From: Nocardioides carbamazepini
GTDB lineage: Bacteria; Actinomycetota; Actinomycetes; Propionibacteriales; Nocardioidaceae
Length of the DNA stretch: 64,000 bases
Assembly: GCF_024614185.1 (NCBI RefSeq)
Contig: NZ_JAHTLF010000018.1
Span: 593,821-657,820, forward strand
Reading direction: 5' to 3'
The position numbers and the translations under genes were made by a program. The notes under the pieces were generated by a model. It saw only the letters and a list, made by a program, of their open reading frames with translations. It was not told where the DNA came from and did no database searches. Every line of letters starts with the position of its first letter. Positions within the stretch are counted from its first letter, which is position 1. Positions 32,817 to 40,557 of this stretch are shown piece after piece.

Positions 32817-34787
32817 ATGCCGACGGAACTGCCCGACGAGAACGACCTCCTGCGCCGCGCCCACGACGGTGACGCCACGGCGCTGGAGGCGTTGTACGCC
32901 GACAACGTGGGCTCCGCGCGTCGGCTGGCCCTGATCCTCGCGGGCCCGTCGGCCGCCGAGGACCTGGTGGCCGACGCGTTCGCGCGGGTGCTCGCGCAGA
33001 TCCGGATCGGCCAGGGCCCGGTCAGGAACTTCCGGGGCTACCTGTTCGCGACGATCCGCAACCGCCACCGCGACCTCATGCGCCGCGCCGGCCGCGAGGC
33101 GCCCGTCTCCGACGAGCCGTGGCTCCTGGAGAGCCCGACGGAGTCGGTGGAGGAGCAGGTCCAGGAGCTGGACGAGGGCGCTGCGGTCGCGGCGCTCGGC
33201 AGCCTGCCCGACCGCTGGCAGCGGGTGCTGTGGCACCTGGAGGTGGAGGGCCACCAGGTGCCCGAGGTCGCGACGATGCTCAGCATGTCGCCGGCCGCGG
33301 TGTCGTCGCTGGCCTACCGCGCCCGCGAGGGTCTCAAGGTCGCCTACCTCGACCACCACCTCCCCACGGCCGCCGGCACCAAGCCGTGCGGCTGGGTCCG
33401 GCAGCGGCTCGGCAGCTATGTCCGCGGCGGCCTCAGTCCGCGGGCCGGCGCCCGGCTCGACGCCCACCTGACGACCTGCGCCGCCTGCTCGGCGGCCGCC
33501 GCCGACCTGCAGCACGTGAACCGGAAGCTCGCCGGCCTGCTCCTGCCCGTCCTCCTGGTGGGCGGTTCGGGAGCCGGTCTGCTCGACCTGGTCGGCGCCT
33601 CCGGCGGCGCACCCGGCGAGCCGGGCAGCACCACGGCGTCGTCGGCCGGTGCCGCCTCCTCGACCGGTGCCGCGGGCGCCGCGGGCGCGGCCGGGGCGGC
33701 CCGGGGCCTGGGCCGGCGCGGCGTACCAGGGTCATCCGGACCGGGACGGCTGGTCCGGCTGCTCACCGGCTCCGGCACGTCCGCGGCCGGCGCCGGGGCC
33801 GGCGCGGGGGTGATCACCCTCGTCGCCCTGTCGGCGGCGGCGCTGGTGCTGGCCGTGGTCGCCGTGACCTGGTGGGTGGCCGCGAGCCCCGACGACGCCG
33901 ACGACCCCGCGAGCGCCGACCACCCGGCCACGGACGCGACCTCCGGCCCGGCGACGACCGACGGCGCGAGCCCGGACGCCACCGCGACCGACGATCCCGC
34001 CGACGGACCGACCGACCCGGCCGACCCGGCCGACCCGGCCGACGGCACCACCCCGGTCACCGGTCCTCGGGTGCCCACTCCCGGCAGCGAGGAGCCCGGG
34101 ACGCCCGCGACGACCGCGCCCGGGAAGGCGGGGGGAGCGGCAGCGGCCGGGCCCGGGAAGCTCGGCGCCACCCGCGCGGCGGCACCGGTCGCCGTACGCC
34201 CGACGGCTCCGACCGCCACCGCGATCAGCCGTTGCGGCAGCGTCGGCTCGCTCACGATGCCGCAGACCGCGGGCGTCGACTACGTGCTCACCCAGGGTGA
34301 CGGCACGCAGGGTGCCTGGGAGGTGACCGGCAAGCCACGCAGCGGGCACGTCCTCGCCGCGGGTGCCCCGCAGCGGTTCAGCGGGGATCTCGGCGCCTAC
34401 TACGCGTGCCCGACGCTCGGCACGCTCACCGTCACCGACCTCGGCGGAGGCGACTGGAGACTCACCGTGCCCGTCACCGCCTCCGGACCGGTGAGCTATC
34501 AGCTGACCGCCGCCGTGACCGTGGGCTCCGAGACGGTCGTACCGGCCGGCGCCGTGAGCGGTGCCGGCTGGACCTGCTGGGGCCCCAATCCGGGCGACCC
34601 CCAGATCGGCGCGGACACCGAGTACATGCTGCCCGCCGGCTTCGCGATGAGCTGCCGGTTCGACTACACCGGAGTCGCGCCTCCGGACCTGACGGTCACC
34701 ATGTTCCCGACGACCGTCGGCCCGCCGCCGGCCGGAGACGTCGCGCTCACGGCCGAGGGCACCCAGCAGGACAGCGCGACCTACTGA
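32817..34787 (+). CDS. ECF sigma factor fused to a transmembrane and extracytoplasmic domain
   Basis: Membrane-bound sigma-70 family protein, 656 residues. Region 2 is at about 10-95 (AEDLVADAFARVLAQI, FRGYLFATIRNRHRDLM) and region 4 at about 120-180 (PDRWQRVLWHLEVEG, MSPAAVSSLAYRAREGL). A zinc-finger anti-sigma-like motif follows (DAHLTTCAACSAA, near 215). A transmembrane helix lies near 340-360 (VITLVALSAAALVLAVVAV), then a Thr/Asp/Pro-rich spacer and a roughly 200-residue exported domain with Cys residues. Sigma and anti-sigma functions thus share one chain. ATG at 32817 is chosen by domain start; an in-frame ATG at 32709 exists. Divergent from the LuxR gene. Confidence 0.8.
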   Translation: MPTELPDENDLLRRAHDGDATALEALYADNVGSARRLALILAGPSAAEDLVADAFARVLAQIRIGQGPVRNFRGYLFATIRNRHRDLMRRAGREAPVSDEPWLLESPTESVEEQVQELDEGAAVAALGSLPDRWQRVLWHLEVEGHQVPEVATMLSMSPAAVSSLAYRAREGLKVAYLDHHLPTAAGTKPCGWVRQRLGSYVRGGLSPRAGARLDAHLTTCAACSAAAADLQHVNRKLAGLLLPVLLVGGSGAGLLDLVGASGGAPGEPGSTTASSAGAASSTGAAGAAGAAGAARGLGRRGVPGSSGPGRLVRLLTGSGTSAAGAGAGAGVITLVALSAAALVLAVVAVTWWVAASPDDADDPASADHPATDATSGPATTDGASPDATATDDPADGPTDPADPADPADGTTPVTGPRVPTPGSEEPGTPATTAPGKAGGAAAAGPGKLGATRAAAPVAVRPTAPTATAISRCGSVGSLTMPQTAGVDYVLTQGDGTQGAWEVTGKPRSGHVLAAGAPQRFSGDLGAYYACPTLGTLTVTDLGGGDWRLTVPVTASGPVSYQLTAAVTVGSETVVPAGAVSGAGWTCWGPNPGDPQIGADTEYMLPAGFAMSCRFDYTGVAPPDLTVTMFPTTVGPPPAGDVALTAEGTQQDSATY

Positions 34788-34806
34788 CGCGGGCCGGGAA
34801 CCCCGG

Positions 34807-34820
34807 TAGAACATGTTCCA
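34807..34820. promoter_or_regulatory. KstR-like operator overlapping the start of the flavin oxidoreductase
   Basis: TAGAACATGTTCCA matches the KstR pattern TnnAACnnGTTnnA at all fixed positions. Its last base is the first base of the ATG at 34820, so bound repressor would block the start region directly. No ribosome site is visible between it and the ATG, which suggests a leaderless or very short-leader transcript. Confidence 0.55.
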
Positions 34821-36751
34821 TGTTTCCGTACCTGCTGGCTCCCGGCCGGATCGGCTCCATGGAGCTGCGCAACCGGATCGTGATGTCTCCGATGGAGACG
34901 ATGTACGGCACCCCGGAGGGTCATCCCTCCGACCGCACGGTGGCGCACTTCGCGACCCGCGCGGCCGGCGGCGTCGGTCTCGTCACCGTCGGCGCGACCG
35001 GCATCGACCCGCGACACCCGGAGACCCCCGGCGGCCTGCAGCTCGGTGACGACGCGGCCGTCGCGGCGCACCGGCGCCTGGTCGAGGCGGTGCACGCGCA
35101 CGGTGCCCGGATCCAGCCGCAGCTCGTGCATGCCGGCCCGGACGGGCTGGGCCCGGAGCTGTTCGGCGTGACCTCGCTCGGGCCGTCGGTGATCCCGTCG
35201 TACCTCACCGGGCGGCCCTCCGCGGAGGCCACGAAGGAGCAGATCGCGGCGATCCTCGACCAGTTCCGGGCGGCGGCGGGCCGGGTCCGGGAGGCCGGGT
35301 ACGACGGCATCGAGCTGCACGCCGCGCACGGCTACATGTTCCTGGGCTCCTTCCTCGCGCCCCAGCGCAACCGGCGCGGTGACAGGTACCGCGGCAGCTC
35401 CGTCGAGGGCCGGATCCGGGTGGTGCTCGAGGCGCTCGCCGCCGTCCGCGCCGAGGTCGGTGCGGACTTCCCGGTCACGCTGCGGATCTCCGGCTACGAG
35501 CGGGTCGCCGCCGGACGCCCGGTGCACGACACCGCCACCATGGCGCCGCTGCTCGTCGAGGCCGGCGTCGACGCCTTCCACGTCAGCGGCGGCGTCATCG
35601 ACCGGCTGGTCACCGGCATGGTGAACGCCGCCGACGACGGCGACGGGCCCAACGTGGGCGGGGCCGCGGCGGTGCGGGAGGTGGTCGACGTCCCGGTCAT
35701 CGCGGTCGGGCGGCTGCACGACCCGGCCCTGGCCGAGCGGGTGCTGGCCGACGGGCGCGCTGACTTCGTCGCGCTCGGCCGGCCGCTGCTCGCCGACCCG
35801 GACCTGCCGCGCAAGCTGGCGGGCGCGCTCGGCGGGCCCACCCGGGTCCGGCTGTGCATCTCGTGCGAGAACTGCATCGACACCCTCGAGGAGAGGCTGG
35901 CCGCCGAGTGCGCCGTGAACCCGTTCACCGGCCATGAGCTGGAGCTGGTGCGCTCCGCGCCGGCGACGCCGCGGCGCATGGTCGTCGCCGGCGGCGGTCC
36001 CGCCGGCCTGGAGACCGCGTGGCGGGCGGCCGAGGCCGGGCTCGACGTCGTACTGCTCGAGGTCGCGGAGCGGCTCGGCGGCGCCCTCGTCGACGCCAGC
36101 GCCGTGCACGCCGAGAACCGGACCTACCTCGACTGGCTGCTGGCCAAGGTGACGGATGCGGGCGTCGACGTCCGGCTGGGCACCGCGGCCGAGCCCGGCC
36201 CGGTCCGGGCGCTCGCCCCCGATCTGGTCGTGGTCGCCACCGGTGGCCGGGTCGAGGTCCCGGCGGTGCCCGGCGCCGACCTGCCGCACGTCGTCGGTGG
36301 CATCGACCCCGACCGGCCGCCTCCCGGACTCCGGGTCGTCGTGATCGGGGGCCGGATGGCGGCCGTGGAGTGGTGCGAGGTGCTGGCCGCCTCCGGGCGG
36401 CTGGTCGCGCTGCTGCACACCGGCGCCGAGATCGCGCCGGAGTTCGGTGCCAAGCGACGTGGCGAGCACATGGACCGCCTCGACCGCCTCGGCGTCACCG
36501 TGCACGTCGACGCGACCGTCGCCGCGATCACCGCGGACGGCGTGCACTGGACACCCGCCCACGGCAGTCCGCGGATCCTGCCGGCCGACGTGGTCGTGCT
36601 CGCGGGTGAGGTGGTCGCCGACCCCGCGACGCGGGACCGGCTCGCGGCGGCACTGCCCGGGGTCGACGTACAGGTGGTCGGGGATGCCGGCGGCCTGGGC
36701 CTGATCCGGGGTGCCACCGCCGACGCGGCCCGCCTCGTCGCGACCCTGTGA
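34820..36751 (+). CDS. Old yellow enzyme family NADH:flavin oxidoreductase with Fe-S and FAD domains (2,4-dienoyl-CoA reductase-like)
   Basis: Three-part reductase of 643 residues. An FMN TIM barrel (about 1-335) includes MSPMETMYGT and AAHGYMFLGSFLAPQRNRR with the catalytic-type Tyr. An iron-sulfur segment at about 346-365 has C-x2-C-x2-C and C-x11-C spacing (CISCENC and later ECAVNP). A C-terminal FAD/NAD(P) domain begins VVAGGGPAGLETAWRAAEAG. This is the 2,4-dienoyl-CoA reductase/trimethylamine dehydrogenase layout; lipid or steroid ring reduction is plausible. The KstR-like site at its start supports a steroid or lipid link. Confidence 0.87.
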   Translation: MFPYLLAPGRIGSMELRNRIVMSPMETMYGTPEGHPSDRTVAHFATRAAGGVGLVTVGATGIDPRHPETPGGLQLGDDAAVAAHRRLVEAVHAHGARIQPQLVHAGPDGLGPELFGVTSLGPSVIPSYLTGRPSAEATKEQIAAILDQFRAAAGRVREAGYDGIELHAAHGYMFLGSFLAPQRNRRGDRYRGSSVEGRIRVVLEALAAVRAEVGADFPVTLRISGYERVAAGRPVHDTATMAPLLVEAGVDAFHVSGGVIDRLVTGMVNAADDGDGPNVGGAAAVREVVDVPVIAVGRLHDPALAERVLADGRADFVALGRPLLADPDLPRKLAGALGGPTRVRLCISCENCIDTLEERLAAECAVNPFTGHELELVRSAPATPRRMVVAGGGPAGLETAWRAAEAGLDVVLLEVAERLGGALVDASAVHAENRTYLDWLLAKVTDAGVDVRLGTAAEPGPVRALAPDLVVVATGGRVEVPAVPGADLPHVVGGIDPDRPPPGLRVVVIGGRMAAVEWCEVLAASGRLVALLHTGAEIAPEFGAKRRGEHMDRLDRLGVTVHVDATVAAITADGVHWTPAHGSPRILPADVVVLAGEVVADPATRDRLAAALPGVDVQVVGDAGGLGLIRGATADAARLVATL

Positions 36752-36851
36752 CCCACGAATCAGGGCGGTGATGCAACCCTCGGGGGTACGAACGTCCTTG
36801 GGTAGTCGTGGACATCAAGTCTCGGGAGTCGCGTGAGGGGGTGAACGGCGC

Positions 36852-37415
36852 GTGGATGCCGATTTCGCCGAGTTCGTCGCGGCGAAGCAGAACGGCCTCC
36901 TGCGCTACGCCATGCTCCTGACCGGAGGCGACCCGCACACGGCCGCCGACCTCGCCCAGGAGACCTTCCTGCGCCTCGGTCGGCGGTGGCGGGTGGTCCG
37001 CGACGTCGAGCACCAGGACGCGTACGCGCGCCGCACGATGACCCGGCTGTGGTGGAGCCGCAGCAAGCGCGACCGGCGCGAGGTCCTGCTGGCCGAGCCC
37101 GAGGAGCGGGCCACCAGCGACGCGGATCCCGCCTGGACGTCGGACCTCTGGGCCGCCCTGCAGCTGCTGCCGCCGCGCCAGCGCGCCGTGCTCGTGCTGC
37201 GCTACTACGAGGACTGCTCCGAGAAGGAGATCGCCGAGATCCTCGCCTGCCGGCCCGGCACCGTCAAGAGCCAGGCCAGCCGCGGCATGGCGTCGCTGCG
37301 GCGCCTGATGGGCGTGGCCGGCGACGGCGAGCCGGTGGTCCGCAGGCTCGTCGATGGCGCCACGGACAGTGCCGTCGAGGACGAGCGCGCCGGGGGGAGG
37401 TCGGCCCATGAGTGA
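36852..37415 (+). CDS. SigE-family ECF RNA polymerase sigma factor
   Basis: Short sigma-70 family factor, 187 residues, of the actinobacterial SigE/ECF type. Region 2 starts at residue 1 (FAEFVAAKQNGLLRYAMLLTG, then TAADLAQETFLRL) and region 4 is at about 105-155 (LPPRQRAVLVLRYYEDCSEKE, GTVKSQASRGMASLRRL). GTG at 36852 is preceded by GAGGGGG. It overlaps the next gene by eight bases; that gene encodes a one-helix membrane protein placed like an anti-sigma factor. An upstream AACCCT...GGTAGT arrangement could be an autoregulated ECF promoter, but this is weak. Confidence 0.88.
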   Translation: MDADFAEFVAAKQNGLLRYAMLLTGGDPHTAADLAQETFLRLGRRWRVVRDVEHQDAYARRTMTRLWWSRSKRDRREVLLAEPEERATSDADPAWTSDLWAALQLLPPRQRAVLVLRYYEDCSEKEIAEILACRPGTVKSQASRGMASLRRLMGVAGDGEPVVRRLVDGATDSAVEDERAGGRSAHE

Positions 37416-38058
37416 CCTCGAAGGCCAGCTGCGCGCGTTCCTCCACGAGGGCGAGGTCCCCGTCCCGGACGTCCCCGACCTCGTCGACCGGGTGGCCGGC
37501 GCCCAGCGCCGCCACCGGCGGCGCCGGGTCGCCGGTGTGGTCGCGGCCGCCTGTCTCATCGCCGCCGCGGGCATCGCCGGCACCGTGCTGCGCGGGGGCG
37601 ACTCGACACCCCAGCCGGCGACGCCGGGGCCGAGCTGCGCGGGCGTGACCCTGCGCACCGCGGGCGTGAGCACCGTCGCCGGCGCGGCCGGGCCCACCCT
37701 GGCCCTCGTCCTCGGCAGCGGCACCGGCGGGGACGCCCGGTGCCCGATCGGCCCGGGGACGCGGATCGAGATCGGCACCGGCGCCGACGCCCTGAGCACG
37801 ACGATCCCGCACGGCATCACGCCGGTCCGTCTGCGCCCCGGCCGGGACGCGCTCCTCCAGCTCACCTGGACGACCTGGTGCGGGGACGGCCCACCTCAGG
37901 TCCGGATGACCTTCTCCACCGGCGAAACCACGACCCTGGATCTGCCCGCGGAGACCGAGACGCCGCCGTGTGCCACCGCGAGCGACCCGGCGCCGCTGCG
38001 CTTCGTCGCGCTCAGGACCGCGGACGTGATGTCCGGCGGCAGACCCGGGCCCGGCTAG
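37408..38058 (+). CDS. Putative membrane protein, possible anti-sigma partner
   Basis: Product of 216 residues with a charged cytoplasmic N-terminus (1-40), one transmembrane helix (about 42-60, VAGVVAAACLIAAAGIAGTV), and an extracytoplasmic domain with four Cys residues and Thr/Gly-rich strands (a DUF4232-like look). ATG at 37408 lies inside the end of the sigma gene, so the two are coupled. No zinc-finger HxxxCxxC is present, so an anti-sigma role rests on position only. Its start is certain from the overlap; function is not. Confidence 0.75.
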   Translation: MSDLEGQLRAFLHEGEVPVPDVPDLVDRVAGAQRRHRRRRVAGVVAAACLIAAAGIAGTVLRGGDSTPQPATPGPSCAGVTLRTAGVSTVAGAAGPTLALVLGSGTGGDARCPIGPGTRIEIGTGADALSTTIPHGITPVRLRPGRDALLQLTWTTWCGDGPPQVRMTFSTGETTTLDLPAETETPPCATASDPAPLRFVALRTADVMSGGRPGPG

Positions 38059-38077
38059 CCTCGATGGTTCGTCGGGG

Positions 38078-38725
38078 CTAGCGCATCTTCACCGAGTTGG
38101 CCGCGGCGTCGAGGGCGCCGAAGTGACCGGAGGTCGCGACATAGCCGTACGACGCGCCGCCGTAGGACGCGTTGTTCCAGACCTTGAAGTCGCAGCGGGC
38201 GTAGCCGGTGCCCGAGCGGATCCGGTTGCGCCAGTCCGAGGTCAACGTCGGCCAGGCCCACTCGACATCCGGGTCGTCGTCGCACCCGCTCGCCGCCTCC
38301 ATCACCAGCGCGGCGCCGCTGCCGTAGGTGCCGTCGTAGAAGATCGCCGTCACGACCGACGCCAGCGGCACGGTCGGGCCGGCGAGGTCGGGCTGGTCGG
38401 CCTGACCGGCGCGGGCTGCCGGCACCGCGGACCTGGCCACGGCGCGGTCCTGCCGCACCAGGCCCGCCTCGATCGACGCGACCGTCGTCCGCTCGGCGAG
38501 ATCGGCGGTCGTGAGCCCGTCGGAGGACACGCCGGTCACCGCCTCGAGCAGGGCGTCGGCACTCGGGTAGCACCGCAGCTCCCCCGTCGTCGCGCGCAGG
38601 ATGCAGGCCTGGTCCGGGGCTCCCTCCCGGTCCGCCGCGGCCCGAGCGGGCGGTCCCGAGGGCAGCACCAGCGCTGCCGCGGCGAGCCCGGCCAGCACTG
38701 CCCCGACGATCTTCTTCTTCACCAT
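38078..38725 (-). CDS. Secreted protein with beta/gamma-crystallin-like C-terminus
   Basis: Exported 215-residue protein with a Sec signal peptide (MVKKKIVGAVLAGLAAAALVL, cleavage near ARAAA). The mature part has four Cys residues. A C-terminal Tyr/Gly-rich motif (FKVWNNASYGGASYGYV) followed by LDAAANSVKMR is reminiscent of beta/gamma-crystallin-fold proteins such as the I36 metalloprotease inhibitors of Streptomyces. ATG at 38725 has a GGGAGGT ribosome site. Inhibitor function is a guess from fold resemblance. Confidence 0.7.
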   Translation of the reverse strand: MVKKKIVGAVLAGLAAAALVLPSGPPARAAADREGAPDQACILRATTGELRCYPSADALLEAVTGVSSDGLTTADLAERTTVASIEAGLVRQDRAVARSAVPAARAGQADQPDLAGPTVPLASVVTAIFYDGTYGSGAALVMEAASGCDDDPDVEWAWPTLTSDWRNRIRSGTGYARCDFKVWNNASYGGASYGYVATSGHFGALDAAANSVKMR

Positions 38726-38877
38726 GTCCGCTACCTCCCGTGGGCCTCATGCTCCTGATCGGTCCGACGCAAACCCCTCGGCCCGTTCGACGGGCTCGGC
38801 TCGGGCCTGGTTCCGCGAGCCGCGCGGCCCCGCCGGATTCCGGCCCCGACCCGGTCCGCGCCTCTAGGGTCCACGGT

Positions 38878-39456
38878 GTGGTCCTCCTCCTCACCCCGGC
38901 CCTGCCCGACGCCCCGACCGGCGGCCGGCTCGGTGGCGCCCCGCCACGGGCGATCGAGGAGCACCCGTGGTTGGCGACGCACCGCTACGTCCTGACCCTG
39001 CCCGCGGGCTGCGCGCCCTGGTCCGCGGGCCGCGAGGTGTCCGTCCTGCTGCGCGCCGGCTTCGACATCGGCGACGACGACCTCAGCTATCCGGCCATGG
39101 CGATGCGGGCCGTGGTCCACCGGCCCTCGCCCCGCGGCGAGCGCCCCGAGCTGAGCTGGCCCGGCCTGCGAGCCGCCGCTCTCGCGCCGCTCGGCACCGG
39201 CGACGAGCGACCGGGACTCGTCCGGATCGCGGAGACGCCGCGGCTGATCCAGCAGCAGCCGTCGTACGCCGCCGCGGTGGAGGCCGACGGCCACCGGTTC
39301 CTGTTCCAGGTCGACGAGGAGGGCTGGCCCGTCGAGGGCGAGCTCGAGGACGTCGTGGCGGAGTACCTCTGGGGCTACGGCTCGGTGTACTTCTACGGCA
39401 CGCCCGGGCCGGACGGGCTCGTCGACGAGGTCGTCGCCGGGTTCCTCGACTCCTGA
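38878..39456 (+). CDS. Conserved hypothetical protein, possibly DUF1963-like
   Basis: Cytoplasmic protein of 192 residues from GTG at 38878; an upstream in-frame ATG at 38740 would add a Pro/Arg-rich leader that looks non-coding. No catalytic motif is recognised. The C-terminal region (HRFLFQVDEEGWPVEGELED, then WGYGSVYFYG) resembles YwqG/DUF1963 proteins, in which an aromatic Y-F-Y-G end follows a Gln-rich segment (LIQQQPSYAAA here). Convergent with the enoyl-CoA hydratase gene, four bases apart. Confidence 0.6.
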   Translation: MVLLLTPALPDAPTGGRLGGAPPRAIEEHPWLATHRYVLTLPAGCAPWSAGREVSVLLRAGFDIGDDDLSYPAMAMRAVVHRPSPRGERPELSWPGLRAAALAPLGTGDERPGLVRIAETPRLIQQQPSYAAAVEADGHRFLFQVDEEGWPVEGELEDVVAEYLWGYGSVYFYGTPGPDGLVDEVVAGFLDS

Positions 39457-39460
39457 GCGA

Positions 39461-40222
39461 TCAGCCCTTCTTGCGGGCGAGGAAGGCGGTCATCGCCGCG
39501 CGGGCCTCGTCGGAGCCGAAGAGCCGGGCGCTGAGCTCGACCAGCTCCTCCCCCTGGGCGTCGATCCGCGCGAGCAGGTCGGCGGCGAGGAGGCCCTTGG
39601 TCTCGCGCAGGCCCTGCGCGGCACCGGTGGCGAGCTGCCCGGTGACCTCGGCGACCTTGGCCTCCAGGCCGGCGGCCGGGACCGCGAAGGTGGCCAGGCC
39701 GAAGTCGGCGGCCTCGGCCCCGGTGAACACCTCGCCGCCGAGTGCGGTCCACGCGAGACCGCGCGGGGTCAGCCGCGGGAAGACCGTCAGCGAGATGACC
39801 GCCGGGGTGAGGCCGAGCTTGACCTCGGTGAGCGCGAAGGTCGCGTCGGCGGCGACCACGACGACGTCGGAGGCGGCCACGATGCCGATGCCGCCGGCCC
39901 GGGCGGCGCCCTCGACGACGGTCACCACCGGCTTGGCGAGCGCGACGATCTGGCGCTGGAGCGCGACGATGGCCCGCGCGCCCTCCTGCATCGGGACCGT
40001 CGAGGCCTCGGAGAGGTCGGCGCCCGAGCAGAACACCCGCCCCGACGACCTCAGCACGACCACCCGTACGTCGTCCGCCGCGTCCGCCGCCGCCAGGTGG
40101 CCGACCAGCTCGGTGACCAGCTGGCGCGAGAGCGCGTTGCGGTTGTGGGGCGAGTCGAGGGTGATGGTCGCGATGCCGTCGGCGACGTCGAGGTGGACCA
40201 GCTCGGCGGGTGCGTCAGTCAT
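39461..40222 (-). CDS. Enoyl-CoA hydratase/isomerase family protein
   Basis: Crotonase-fold enzyme of about 253 residues acting on CoA thioesters, most likely in fatty or aromatic acid breakdown. Oxyanion-hole segments are visible: VFCSGADLSEAS near residue 65 and ARAGGIGIVAASD near 110. The residue usually used as second catalytic Glu is present in FALTEVKLGLTPAVIS. The first catalytic Glu position is replaced in GIGIVAAS, so dehydratase activity may be altered. ATG at 40222 has an AGGATGAG ribosome site; ATG at 40231 is an alternative three codons longer. Confidence 0.85.
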   Translation of the reverse strand: MTDAPAELVHLDVADGIATITLDSPHNRNALSRQLVTELVGHLAAADAADDVRVVVLRSSGRVFCSGADLSEASTVPMQEGARAIVALQRQIVALAKPVVTVVEGAARAGGIGIVAASDVVVVAADATFALTEVKLGLTPAVISLTVFPRLTPRGLAWTALGGEVFTGAEAADFGLATFAVPAAGLEAKVAEVTGQLATGAAQGLRETKGLLAADLLARIDAQGEELVELSARLFGSDEARAAMTAFLARKKG

Positions 40223-40320
40223 GCGGCTCATCCTGCCTCAATGGCGACACGCTCGACCCACCGCTTCGTCTTGTCGCCAGGCGGCCTCGGGTGTCGCCCG
40301 GCAGCGACCGCGGAGTCGGC

Positions 40321-40557
40321 TCGGCTGGTCGGAACCGGCCGGCAGCGTGGCGCCCCGCGCGCAGCGCATCGGCGGCAAGGGCGGCCCGAGCGAAGCGAGC
40401 GGCCGTCCGCGGTCGTCGATGGGGCGACACGCTCGGCTAGTCGGAACCGGCCGGCAGCGTGGCGCCCCGCGCGCAGCGCATCGTCGGCAAGGGCGGCCCG
40501 AGCGAAGCGAGCGGCCGTCCGCGGTCGTCGATGGGGCGACACGCTCGGCTAGTCGGA
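40321..40557. repeat. 112-bp tandem duplication in the intergenic stretch next to rimK
   Basis: Two almost identical 112-bp units begin at 40321 and 40433 (TCGGCTGGTCGG and TCGGCTAGTCGG), and the first 13 bases of a third begin at 40545. The third partial unit contains the rimK stop codon, so the duplication starts at the end of that gene. Each unit holds the palindrome GAGCGAAGCGAG and the string GGGGCGACACGCTCG. It fills most of the 317-base gap between the enoyl-CoA hydratase start and the rimK stop. No ORF of interest is present. Confidence 0.9.

Noticed and set aside
38740..38877. N-terminal extension of the hypothetical protein from ATG 38740
   Set aside because: The segment is Pro/Arg-rich, lies over the divergent promoter region of the secreted protein gene, and the conserved-looking part starts at GTG 38878.
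40321..40557. Possible CRISPR array
   Set aside because: The 112-bp units are adjacent with no unique spacers, and no cas genes are nearby. It is a plain tandem duplication.
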